Assembly (NCBI GenBank): GCA_003013855.2
Contig: PVNU02003862.1
Coordinates: 496,001-560,000 of the forward strand
DNA: 64,000 nucleotides
Direction of reading: 5' to 3'
From: Liriodendron chinense
Taxonomy: Eukaryota; Streptophyta; Magnoliopsida; Magnoliales; Magnoliaceae
The translations under genes were made by a program, and so were the position numbers. Positions 11,401-23,656 of this stretch are shown here, one piece after another; positions within the stretch are counted from its first letter, which is position 1; the number at the start of each line of letters is the position of its first letter. The notes beneath the pieces were generated by a model. That model saw only the letters and a list, made by a program, of their open reading frames with translations, had not been told where the DNA came from and made no database searches.

Positions 11401-14400
11401 AGGATGAGGATTTATGATCTAAATTTACGAAAACAATCACTACAAAAGGGGCCGAGTACACATGAAAAGTGCCTAATTGGGCTTTAAAGTTATCCCTAGG
11501 GGTTGAAAACCCCAATTGATCAAACTTGAATTCCCACATACCCCTCGTAGCCAAAGACCAATTGACTCTACATGGCTGTTAAAAAGTTGAAATAAGGGTA
11601 TCACTAAGGTGCCGTTTGGTAAACTGAAAAATAAGGTCTGAAAATTAACTTAAGTGCTGAAAACTAAAAGAACTGATAGCCAAACGTCCTCCCATCCTAG
11701 GTTTGTCCAGTCTACCCATCTGCGCAACTCCCACACCGGACCTCCCTTGGATATTATTGAATAATAGATTTCCAAAACCACCCTTCCCATTGTTTCATTT
11801 ATTTATTTTAAAATTACACGTGGCTTTGCCAAGTGGGTGTCGTGTTATGTGTGCTTATGGAAGATTATATTGGTGAATGGTTCATGTCAACAACCTGACA
11901 TAGCAAAAAGCATAAATCGAACCCAAAACTAAAGAGATTTAAAAATGGATAAACACCTTCGAATCCAAAATCTGTCAAAAACACCAAACGATTGCAGCTG
12001 ACCCGTTCTTGAAGTTAGATATTTTGCCAACAATAAGTTAAAACACATACAATAGAACAAGCAGACAAGAAGTTCTTGGAAAGGAATCACTCCAATCAAG
12101 AAGCCCATGTGGAATCACTCCATCTAATAGGAGTTTCACGTTCGCTAAACTAAACCCATCATAGCTCTAGAACATAAAAGGAAATGAAGCAGAATTTTTT
12201 ATTCCTCCAATAGGCCAGCCCACACCTTGTGCAAAAACCAGCCCCATCCACCCATCAGGCAGACCACATTTGTATTTTGTTATTTATCAGTGGCTACACA
12301 TTATTCTATGGTGTGGACCATCTCTCCCTCTTGGTGGTGGGAGGTGTTGAAGGGGTCTCAAGTCCCACCGGGACCACAAATTATGGTCCTCCCTGCAAAT
12401 AGGCTTGAACTGGCAATTGCATGTGACATCTAAACCTTCCAATAGATTGGCTCCACCATGAGGTTCACCTTTTGAAAAAATCAGCCCTACATACATATCA
12501 AGTGGACAAGACCATAGAAAATAATGTTTAGCCATCAATAAAAAGCAAAATACAAGTGTGACCCACTCGATTAGTGGATATGGCTGATTTATGCACAAGG
12601 AGATCCTCTAGGTAGGGCCAACCTACTGGATGGTTGGATGTGGCATGTATTTAATAGGTTGGAAGTTACCCGCTAGGTGGACCATAACTTGTGGTCCAAC
12701 TGGTTGGACTTGCGACCTCTATAAAGAAAACTCAGAGACTTGACTGTGAGTCCCCCTATTTACGAATATTGTAGACACCTACACTAAAGCCCATTGAAAA
12801 ACTAGCAAGCTTATTAAAAATTAATACCGGGATGCTTATTAAAACCCATTGAAAAACTAGCAAGTGTATTAAAAATTAATACCAGGACACTTATTAAAGT
12901 AGTGGGGACCACCTGTGACCAATAGAAAGCCTTAATTAAAAGGCTTCTAACACAAATCATTGGAATGCACTGCCCAACAAAATAGCTCTGGAATTTACCC
13001 CCTCTAAAACTCCAACCTTACAATGACAACTATACTCACTTGACATGGAAATTAAGACTTAACTCTCCCACATACTCCTAATCAAAGCAAGTTTTTATTA
13101 ATTCTATTAAACAAATCAAACAAATCTGAACTCTTCCTAAAATAACCCTAAAAGCACATGTAAAAATAAAAGCAAGTGGGACAAATGGGAAGGCTCCACG
13201 GCCTTCCAACTTCACATGCACAGCCAAATTTACCTACTACTTCCACACACCTAGCTAAAACAAAACACATCTACAACACCTAAAACAGTTGATGGAATTT
13301 GTGGTCTTCTGGATTTTTTACTCTTTGGACACGTTGCACATAGAAGTTTGACTGAACTGGTCATGGCCCATTTTGAGCAGCATCCCCAGCTGTCAAGCAC
13401 AAGCATAAGGTTAAATCATGGTTTCCTCATCCAAAATTTTATGTTATCAAAGGTGAATGTGGATCTCCAACAAACATTTAAGATGGCTCTATGATATCCA
13501 TATGAACATTAAAGAGATAAATGGGCAGCAATGTGAACAGAAATTCTGCATCATGCTCTGTAAACAAGCTGGTTAAGACACCCCTATTAGAGCGTTAAGT
13601 CATGGACTCAAGTCCATTTGTTGTACAGGTTTCAATCTGGCCTCAAATGATATGTAATCCTACCCAATAAAAGCAGAAGAGAGGGCTCAAGTCCATTTGA
13701 TATGTAAAACTCTGGAAAAGGTTCTGAGTGCCTGTGGCATGTAAAACAAAGGGGCTTGAGTATAACTATAACCCAAAGAGAGGACAGGTAGCAAACACCA
13801 TCTCGGCACACGAAGCAAAGGTAAATGGAAATATATGGGATCTTTCACTATTTTTTATATGTACAAACAGTTAAAGCAGATTTAATTCATAAGAAAGCTA
13901 AATGTATAAAAAAAGAAAATGCATCTACCATCAAAGGAATCCATGATCCATCTTACAACCCAATTAATGGTCTTCGCAAACCATTCATTGAAGGTTTTCT
14001 GTTCCTAAAATAGGAATCATGAGTCATATAGGCAGGAGATTGAATATACAAATATTTTTTTCTTAAATTATCCATATGTCTAGAAATGAAAAATGCCATT
14101 GGTAACATATTGGATATGAGAAGCACTTCAAGATAAACATTGTAAAATATGGCATGCAGTTGGTAATTAAATAACTTGCCCTGCATTTTATTTATATCAT
14201 CTCCTTCAATGACAGTATAAAATACTGAATGGCAATAGAAATACCTCCTGTCGTGCCAAATGATCCAGATCTTTGGAAGAGCAAGGCCAAAGATCCATGA
14301 AACTGTAACGAGAGACAACATCATGCAAAGAACCCTCTAATGTTGATGAGCCCTCTTCCCCTGTCCTGGAAAGAGCTTCCTTCCTTCTTTGCTCAACCTA

Positions 14401-17008
14401 TATCAAGAACATAATTGACATAACTTTGAATTTGAGTTCTGAATTACAAATGGAAGAGTAAATGCATCAATGAAAAGATAATAAATGAACGTGAACACCA
14501 TGTAATATCTACTATAATAGCTAGGGCTGCAACTTGGGTTTGGGTTAACCCGAACATGACTTACCCAACCCAAGTTCGGGTCGCGTTGGATCGGGTTGTC
14601 AAGGTTCCCATGTTGGGTTCAGGTTGAACAATGCCAACCCCATTTGAATTCGGGTTGGGTTTGGAAGGAGCAAATTCAGATCAGGTTATGTCAGGTTGGG
14701 AATAATCACATGTTTTGGGTTGGGTTCTGTAATGACCCGAGATTTTGGGAGCGTGTATACATACATGAGAGTACGAATGGCTACATTTACCTAGTACAAA
14801 TGCGTAAACCCATTAATCTTGTCATTGCAATGGTCTATTTACGCTAAGTACTTAATTACCGATCATAAACTTATATATTATAATGAACCGGGTCCTTGGA
14901 ATAATTTAACTATTTGTTTAATGAATTACATGACTTGTAGTATTGATAAATTCATAATAAATGCCCTGTGAATTTTTAGAATAAATTAAATAATAATTTA
15001 TTTGATTATTTAGTGAATTACATCAGTGTTTGCATTATCTCCGATATTATCGAAATATCCCCGATATTATCTCTATTTCTAGCTCAGCGACACCGATAAC
15101 ACCGGTAGAGATACCGATAACACTGATAGGATAAAAAATTCTTGATATTGATGATGTATCATTAAATATTGCCAATGTGTCAATATCATCAATAGTTTCA
15201 ATTGTGTAAATTACGGGCGTCATTTGTATTGTCAATACATTGATCCCGTTGGTGTATCGCCAATATTTTTTACTGTGTAAATTCCAAGTGTCACTTGTAT
15301 CGTCAATGTATCTGCAATATTTCGATAATATCACCAATGTATCGATATGCCAAAAATCTATATATTTAAAAAATTTCCATTTCATATTTTTTATGGGTGC
15401 ACGGTTGTATGCAGCATTCAATTTGTTGATGATAACATTGATAATATCACGATATTATCATTATCGCAACATGGTAATAACAAGACCACAATCTTTAGTT
15501 TCTTTTTCAGTTGTTAACGATTTGTTTGGAAATTTCATGTGTTGCCGATATTCTGAAATATCAATGGATGTTTGGATGGAAGTTCAAATTTTGGATGTAT
15601 GAGATGATTGGACTGACTTCTTAAGGCAACACATGTTTTTAGGCCCCCATTAAATAGAAACCTATTATGTATGCATTCTTTATGCAATTTTTTTTATTCT
15701 TAAATATACAACTATGTGTCTTTTATCAACTCCTGAGGTTTCACTGAAAAATTCCACTGTTTTTCCCATTTTCCCCGCATTTCCGGTTATCAGCGATATT
15801 ATCGGCGATATCGATATTGTTTCCGTATCCTCGGCTAGCAAAACTTGTAGCGATACCGAAACTTCGAACACTGAATTACATAACTTAATACATTAATAAA
15901 TTAATAATAAATCAACCGTAGGGAATTAGTATAAGATTCCTTTATTAAAGTCGCTCAAAATGAACCCTAGAACAACGTAGAAGTGTCAGATTTCACAAAA
16001 ATCACAAATTTTGCAATAATTATGACAATGCCATTAGTTAAACTGACGATTTTAAGTATACCAGTTTCTGACGATCTGTTTTAGGCAAAACTTCATAAAA
16101 TAGTTTAGGGGCATATTTTAACCGTACACGTCAAATCTCAACCCTCCAATCATCCTACAAGTACCCCAATCAGAAATTGGACTATAAGTGGGCCATCTAA
16201 CCTCGGATCTGCCTCATTTTTGGTGTCACACCCTAAAACTCCGTGGCCTAACTGATGAGCGGAGTAGATTTGTCACATACATCACGGTGGGACACGTGTG
16301 TATCACATGTACATGTCACACACGGTCAAACCACGTTTGATAGTGCGGACGCACGAACCGGGCAGCGTCTTCTCCATTCACTGCAACAGCATGCAGCGTT
16401 GTCCGTCCGAGCATCACACGCCGTCCGTCAGTGGGCCCCATTTGGAACATCCAAGCCGTCCATTCGACTTACCTCCCCGACGCAATTAATCCCTTCAAGT
16501 CTCTCTTTCATCAGACGAACGACCAAACCTCTTCGAATCACCGTTCAAATCGAAAGATCTCAGGATCCAAAGATCTGACGTGCATGGGTGGGTCACTCTT
16601 CTTCCAAATCTTCATGTGGACCCCACCTAGGTATCCTACGGTCTGTATTGTCCGGAGATTCACGGAAAGAGGGTTCCTTCTTCAGCTCGGATACGAATCC
16701 GTGAAATCCGCTGTGAATGCCGACCGTCCAAACCTCCGGTTCATTGCTATATAGCATCAATCCAGACCTTCCATTCCTTTCCAGGTGGAGTTTCGGTCCT
16801 AGCCAAAGTCAGAACCTGGGCCTCGACACATCAGCACATACAAACCATCCGTATACACAACTCGCGTATAACACGCTGCGCTGTTTGCGCATAACTCAAA
16901 CCGGGACTCTTAACTTTATCCCCACGCTAAGTGACTCTACAAAATCCCCTTAGATGCCTCTGCCTCGCCAGAAAAACGAAGAGAGAGAGAGAAGGATAGA
17001 GAGATCGT

Positions 17009-17053
<45 letters not shown>

Positions 17054-20000
17054 TCTCGCTGATCTGAAGAAAAAAAGAAGAAGAAGAGAGGGTAAGAAGA
17101 AGAAACGAGAGAAGGAAAGAAAAGGAGAAGAAAAGAGAAAGGAAGGAAGGAAGAGAAGAAAAGAAGAAAGAAAGAAAAAGAGAAGAAGAAATAAAGAAAG
17201 AAAGAGAGAGAAAGAAGAAGAACAAGAAGAAGGGAGAAGAACTAATTTGATTGAGTCAAGCTAAGTTGAAACACTGGCCTTAACTTGATATTGTGAGTTA
17301 ATCCTCGTATTGTTTTTCATAATGTAATTCTAGTTGTTTTCTTATTTGTTTTAAATTTCCAGCTTATAAGAAGGTTTGATTTGGTTTTGTATTGATTTGA
17401 TTCATAAGTTACATCGTTGTTATTCAGAATTTTCTAGTTGATTACAAATTATGTTATTGAGATTTCATGTGAATTTGATACCTGAATAGGGTTGTACATA
17501 TGTGAGTCGATTTTGAGTTTCTTGGAAAAAGTTTTAAGGTATTGATTTGGTTCATGCATGACGTGGTTTTGGGTGAGCACCTGGTGTGTGCGACAGGCCC
17601 TGTAGACTCTTGTAATTGAGCGCCCAGGTGTGCGCGATGGATTGTGTCCCCCCATCGGTTGTGGCCGGTAGGGTGAGCACCCAGGTGTGTGCAAGAGACC
17701 ACTATGCAGACCGTTTGGGTGTTCCGTTGATTTTGCCTAGTTGGGTGAGTATCGTGCAACAGACTGCTATGCAGACCATTGGAATGGTTGTGGCTGGTTA
17801 GGTGAGCACATACAAGAGACCGCTACGCAGATCATTGGAGTTGGTTGTGGCCGATTGGGTGAGTGTTATACAAGAGACCGCTATGCAGACCACGGGGTTG
17901 GTTGTGGCCAGTTGGGTGAGCATGGTACAAAAGACCGCTATGCAAACCAAAGGATAATGGAGAGATTGGATGGAATTAGCCTTGGATGTTCTATTGAGGA
18001 CTATACTGGAGTTGATTGGGATATACTTGCATATCATGCATCATATGCGTGTTTTAGAAATTTTGGTTTGGTGAAATTATCTTTGGATTACTAGTGGATT
18101 GTATTTTAACTGTTATGCAGCTTTATGTATTGAATTACATGTGTTAAACTGTACGAGATTACTCACCGGCTTTTATAGCTGATGCAGTGTTATGCGATTA
18201 ACCGTAGTGACAGGTAATGATTTAGAAGACTTCGAGGAAGCGATTGCAGATAAAGAAATATTCTAGAAGATTTTTTAGAATTGATTTACTTTGATTTTAG
18301 TTTGAAAGTAGTGATGTAATAAGGCCCATTAGATGGCCATTAGTTTAGACAGTTTGGAACAATTTAGTGAACTTATTAATTTATGGTTTAATTTTCAAAG
18401 TTTGGTTTATTTTGATTCTATATATTTGGTACCATGTGAATGGGAAAGAAAAATATTAGTTGTGATTGTGAAGGATTCATTCGTTATTTACATAACACCC
18501 TTGATTTTGGGATTTGAGTTTATATACTCGAGTGTCGAATTTTGGGGGCGTTACAGGTTCAGTTGGGTCAAGTATAGATGACTTCAGGTTGGGCTCCTCA
18601 GGTTGAAATTTGGGTCAAATCAAGTTGCGGGTTGGTCTTCATGAGGTCAAGTTGGGCTCCGGCCTCCAGTTGACCCCCGACCCGACCCAACCCAACTTGC
18701 CTGAGTTACACCCCTAGTTATAGCAATCTAGAAACATTACTACAAGAGCTAAGAAACCAAAACCAATGCTAGCATTTCATGTTTATTTTTTTATGAATGG
18801 CAAATTTTATTTAAAAAGCAGAAGAGGTACAAAAACTTGGATTTATAAGGCCTTTTATCATCAGCAACCAGCAAACAATTTTATTAAAGAGGAAACAAAA
18901 ATCTCAGAGAAAAAATATTTAAAAAAAAATAACAGAAGGAAATGAAAGTAGAATGAAAATAACTAGGGTAGAACCTAAAATATAATTCCTCCATCTCTAA
19001 CCCCATTTGTAGAGAGGAATTCAGCCACGAAGCTAGCTTTCCTAAGCATGATACAAACCAAACAACACCAAACTCCAAAAGTAGAAAAGCTAACTTGAAA
19101 TATTATAAAAGCTCCAACAAGAAAGAGCCTCCTGAGTCTTGACTGGTCCAGTGGATGCTTTTTGGAGTACCCATGAATCCATTAAGGTGCCAGGGTTCCA
19201 ATGATGGGACAATGGATAACCTTGAGGCACCCATCTATGGACTTGACCTCCAGTCTTGAGGCATAGGCTAAGCCAATAAAATCAACTATACTTGCACCAA
19301 GTGAAGAGAAACGGCACAAATTCAGGTGCTGGAGTGGGAAGCATCTGCTTCAAAATGTTCATAAGAGTATAAACAGCTGGGAAGCAAGAGTGGGAGTCTA
19401 AAGCACGATCCGAAGCGTAAGTAGCACCTACTTAGAAGGATCATGCAACTAACCATGTCAAAAATGCATTTTCCACATGCCGATAGGTTGAGGCCATGTG
19501 AATTGTTGTAGGTCCTCTAAACATGAACAACCTCCTTTGATCCTCTTTCGAGATCATCACCGAGATCCAATCAAACTCCTTGCATACTAAAGCCCAAGAG
19601 ATGATTCTACAATGTGCACCTTTGGCCACTTGCCCAATGCTCTCCAAATTGTTTCTCAAAGCCCTATTGTTTCATTCCTTCCACAACGACCACCACACTT
19701 CTGGGAGATGATCTCTACAAAATTCTGAATTTTCAAAATTCATGCCTCGAGCAATTTAACCATGGAGAACGGCATCCTAGCCCTAGTGAAGGAAACTATG
19801 GTTGATCATTGCTTCACTCTGATGAGAGACCCTCCTTTTAGAAGTGTTAGAGTATATAATTCTGGGAATATATGAAAATGTGTACAAGTGACTGTGCGCA
19901 CGCGCGCGCACACGCATGGTTAGTTGTACACATTTTCATATATTCCCAGAATTATATACTCTAACACTTCTAAAAGGAGGGTCTCTCATCAGAGTGAAGC

Positions 20001-20236
20001 AATGATCAACCATAGTTTCCTTCACTAGGGCCAGGCTATGGGTCTCAAAAAGGAAGTGAAGATGCCAATCAACAGACCAAATATCACACCCAGCTCAAGT
20101 GGGGGACTGAGTGAAGATAACCTCGTTTCAACACTTGAGGTCTTGGTATCGATTCCCAAGGGGGGTGGCTAACATTGCGGTGTGACTAACAGGGTGGGTG
20201 GGTGTACTAACAGTGGGGTGTGCGTACTAACCCCCC

Positions 20237-20267
<31 letters not shown>

Positions 20268-23200
20268 AAAAAACACACCAAATATCCTCCCAAAAATCAA
20301 TTCAAAGTCATCCCCAATAACATATCTAATTCCTTCATTAATAGGGTATTCACTCTTTATGTAAATAAATAAATAAACCTCTTAGATGACCAAGTAACTA
20401 CGAAATCGTACTGAAGATCCTCATAAATCAATTTAGGACCTTTATGTTGGTACAGAAATCACTGAAATCAACAACCAAAATATTCGCAAACAAGAAAGAA
20501 AATATCCCTACCTTTAACATGCTTGCCAGATCTCCATATGTTTGCTCAAATTGGGTAAACCGTTTCCAGACCTTCATAAGAAAATAGCACATTAGAAGAA
20601 TGCTTCAATAGAGAATATATGCGCCGCATTATTTACACAAGGCAAAGATTAGATAGAGAACAGATTATGGGCTATGCAAGGAGAAAGCAATGGGAAAAAA
20701 AGGAACATGTTCAGTAATAAGGACTTAAGAGACATCCACTGACTAGGAAATCTGTGGAAGATGGTTTTCCTCAGAAAACTATAACAATTTTTTCAAACGT
20801 TACAGGGATGTTTTATTAGGTGTCTCACGCGCTTGAAAAAAAAACTGTTAGAATTAGTTCCTCGAACAATTTCCAACCTGGTGTAGTGATTTCTAAAACG
20901 ATGGGCTATGGGCATACAAACCCATAATCACACGTCGAACAAAATAAATATTTAAATTGCATTATTAGAACACATGGTCTCAACTAAAAGCTATCAATTC
21001 TATCGGAATACCCAAGTTGAAGTTACATCTCCTTTTATCCGGTCCTTGTGAGATCATTAACATTATTAATCCTTCATTAAGCAAAACACAGAAACTGAAT
21101 TAGCAAGAACCAATTCCCATGATCCAAAACCCATTTTAGAGCTTCTAAATAATAAATAAGAGCACCTCAAATTGGTTAGAACCCTCAACTTCTTGTCATC
21201 ATTATCAAGTTAACTAATACAAGCAAAGAGTTACATACTGCAAGATATGGAACCTGCCCACAAGCAAACCACATTATGCTTTGGCCATGTGTTTCATTTT
21301 CTTGAGAGATAATGGGGAATTTTATTAAAACAAAACGAAGAAAAACAACAACAACGTGCCAAGCTAGTGCCCTAATTACATCCCAAGAAAAGCAAAATTA
21401 CAATCCTTAAGCTTAGAGACACAAGAGGCCCATTCAATAACAAGCAGCCTAGCCCTTTGGGACATCCCCTCCACCACCTTACTTGTATCCTTAAAGCATC
21501 CCGCATTCCTATCTTCCCAAACAGCCCACCAAACCACGAGCAAGGCCATTCTCCTCAGCGCCTTTTTGCCTTTCCTAATTCCACCCCATGCCAAGCTAAC
21601 AGGAGGTTACAGCCGGCAAAGACAGAAGGAATTTAAAATGAGAGAGGATATCAGCCCAGATCTTTCCCACAAAGGGGCAATGCACAAATAGATGTTCAGC
21701 CATCTCCTCATTCTTCATACACAGGAGACATATATTGGGTAGCACCATAGCTCATTTTTAGAGGTTGTCAATGGTTAGTACTCTCCTTCTACCAACCAAC
21801 CAACCGAAAGCGGCGATCTTCGGTGGGACGCCATAGTGCCAAACGTACTTGGTTTGCCCCAACCCCTCCGGCCTTTGATCATCACGAAAGAGATGATAAA
21901 GAGATCGAACCGAGAAATCATTCGATTTATCAACCTTCCACACCATCCAATCCGGGGCAGACCTTGGTGGTAGGCAAAGATGAATGTGATCCAGCACAGC
22001 CACAAATTCCTCAACCTCATCAAGCAAGAATCTCCTACACGGGAGCTCCCAAACCACCTCCACTCCAATAATAGAGAAACAGTCAGCTACCAACGCTGAA
22101 GGTTTCATGCCCAAAGTTTCATCCATTTCCTCAAAACATAGGGGTTGACATTTCATGGTTGGAGCATATACTCGACTGAGGTCTCAAGTCCAACCAGCTG
22201 GACCACAAGTTACGGTCCACCCATAGGATAACTTCCCAACCTCTTAAGTGCATGTGACATCCAACCCTTCCAATACGTTGACCCTGTCATGAGGATCACC
22301 TAGTGCAAAAATCAACCCTATCTACTTACCATGTGGGCACACATAGAAAACTGTCTAGTCATTGAGAAATAGCAAAATACAAGTGTGGTCCAATAAGTTG
22401 ATATGGCTGATTTTGTGCACAAGGCGATCCTCATGTTAGATGCCGCATACGCATGAAAGTTTGGAAGTTATGCACTGGGTGGACGATAACTATAATCCAG
22501 CTGGTTAGACTTGAGACCTCTGCACAATTATACAAAATGCAGCAATGAATGACCGTCGAAAGCATTCATACTAACATATAGAACAAAAATTATGTAAGCT
22601 GGTTTGCCTCATCTGAAGAATGACTAAACCAATAATATAAGAAAGACTGGGGCACATCATTGCTCCTCAAATCTTCAAAATTTTCAGTTGCATGTAGAAC
22701 AGTTTTGTGGTAAGTACCATGAAAATGTACATAATAGGGCAAGAAAGTTTACTTAGCATGAATTGAAATAAAAACTGAAGGGAGTACCTCCACAGATTCC
22801 TCAGGAGGAAGCAAGCTCAGAGCTCGCTCGAATAAAGCACGAACGTTTCTGTCATCATTTAAGCGACACAAGAAATCTGCATATCTGCAATTTCATGTTA
22901 GGACCCACACATACATCTGATGTACACCTGAAAAGTTCTCACAGTGGATAGAGCTGATCCCATCTTACATGATGCCAATAAAGCATCCAGTAAGCAGACA
23001 CTTCTACCTCAGCACTAAAACTTTTAAGAAGGAACATAATCACAACAAATTCCATTTATCCATGTAAGAAGCAAAATGATGGCAGAATTAAACTTACTCA
23101 AGAATGTACCCGGGCTCATGCATAAATTTCTTTAATCCTGATTCAAAAACATTGTGTGCAACCTACAGGAACATAGCCATTGTTGGGGTTATGGTTCCAG

Positions 23201-23623
23201 AAACTTTTCTTAACTGCACATGGTATGATAAATTCTTACAAAAGTTGAAGCAAGTTGTACCTATTAAGTGTTGTTTTAATAAAGCTTACCTTTTTAAGAC
23301 AGTGAGAATAGGCGGTGCACGAAAAATATTCCTTCCCTTGAAATAAATTAGTATTGTCAATGGGCTGGGCCTGGAAGCTTGAACCCAAACTGAACCCGCA
23401 ATAGGCTAAATCCTTTAGGCCCAAGCCTGACCGAATTATAAGTTTGTCAAACTGAGCCCCAGCATTTAGAAATTTACAGGTAGATTTTGTGCATTTGTGT
23501 GTCAATTTACATGTAGATTATGTATGTGTCAATTTACATGTAGGTTGTGTGTGTGTGAATTTTCATGTAGATTATGCATGTGAGCAAGAATTGACATGTA
23601 GATTGTGTGTGTGTGTGTGTGTG

Positions 23624-23656
<33 letters not shown>

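Larger units (their letters stand above)
14723..18560. mobile_element. Solo-LTR-like element, TG...CA, 5-bp TSD GGTTC, ~3.8 kb
   Basis: Sequence 14728-18555 starts TGTAATGACCCGAG and ends GGGGGCGTTACA, with direct repeats GGTTC on both sides (14723-14727 and 18556-18560). TG...CA ends with a 5-bp duplication are the hallmark of LTR retrotransposon insertion; no pol is present, so a solo LTR is the simplest reading. The ends are also inverted relatives (TGTAACGCCCC), so an unusual TIR element is the alternative. Contains a possible TATA box near 16748, a (GA)n tract, a ~57-bp tandem repeat and a nested hAT. Confidence 0.65.
14514..18724. mobile_element. hAT-type element with LTR-like element inserted inside
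   Basis: Outer ends: TAGGGCTGCAACTTGGGTTT from 14522 and the inverted match AACTTGCCTGAGTTACACCC then CTA ending at 18716. Flanking 8-mers ATAATAGC (14514-14521) and GTTATAGC (18717-18724) agree at 6 of 8. The native parts are 14522-14727 and 18556-18716, rich in GGGTTGGGTT; everything between is a later insertion. Confidence 0.72.
20572..22787 (-). other. CstF-77 intron K-L (2216 bp)
   Basis: GTACTC donor, TATGAAG acceptor. Holds an L1 3' end (21305-22160) and a foldback MITE (22172-22517); the flanking parts show no recognised element. Confidence 0.88.

Noticed and set aside
16950..17225. Serine/phenylalanine-rich 91-codon frame on the minus strand
   Set aside because: It is the translation of a purine-rich microsatellite tract, not a gene.
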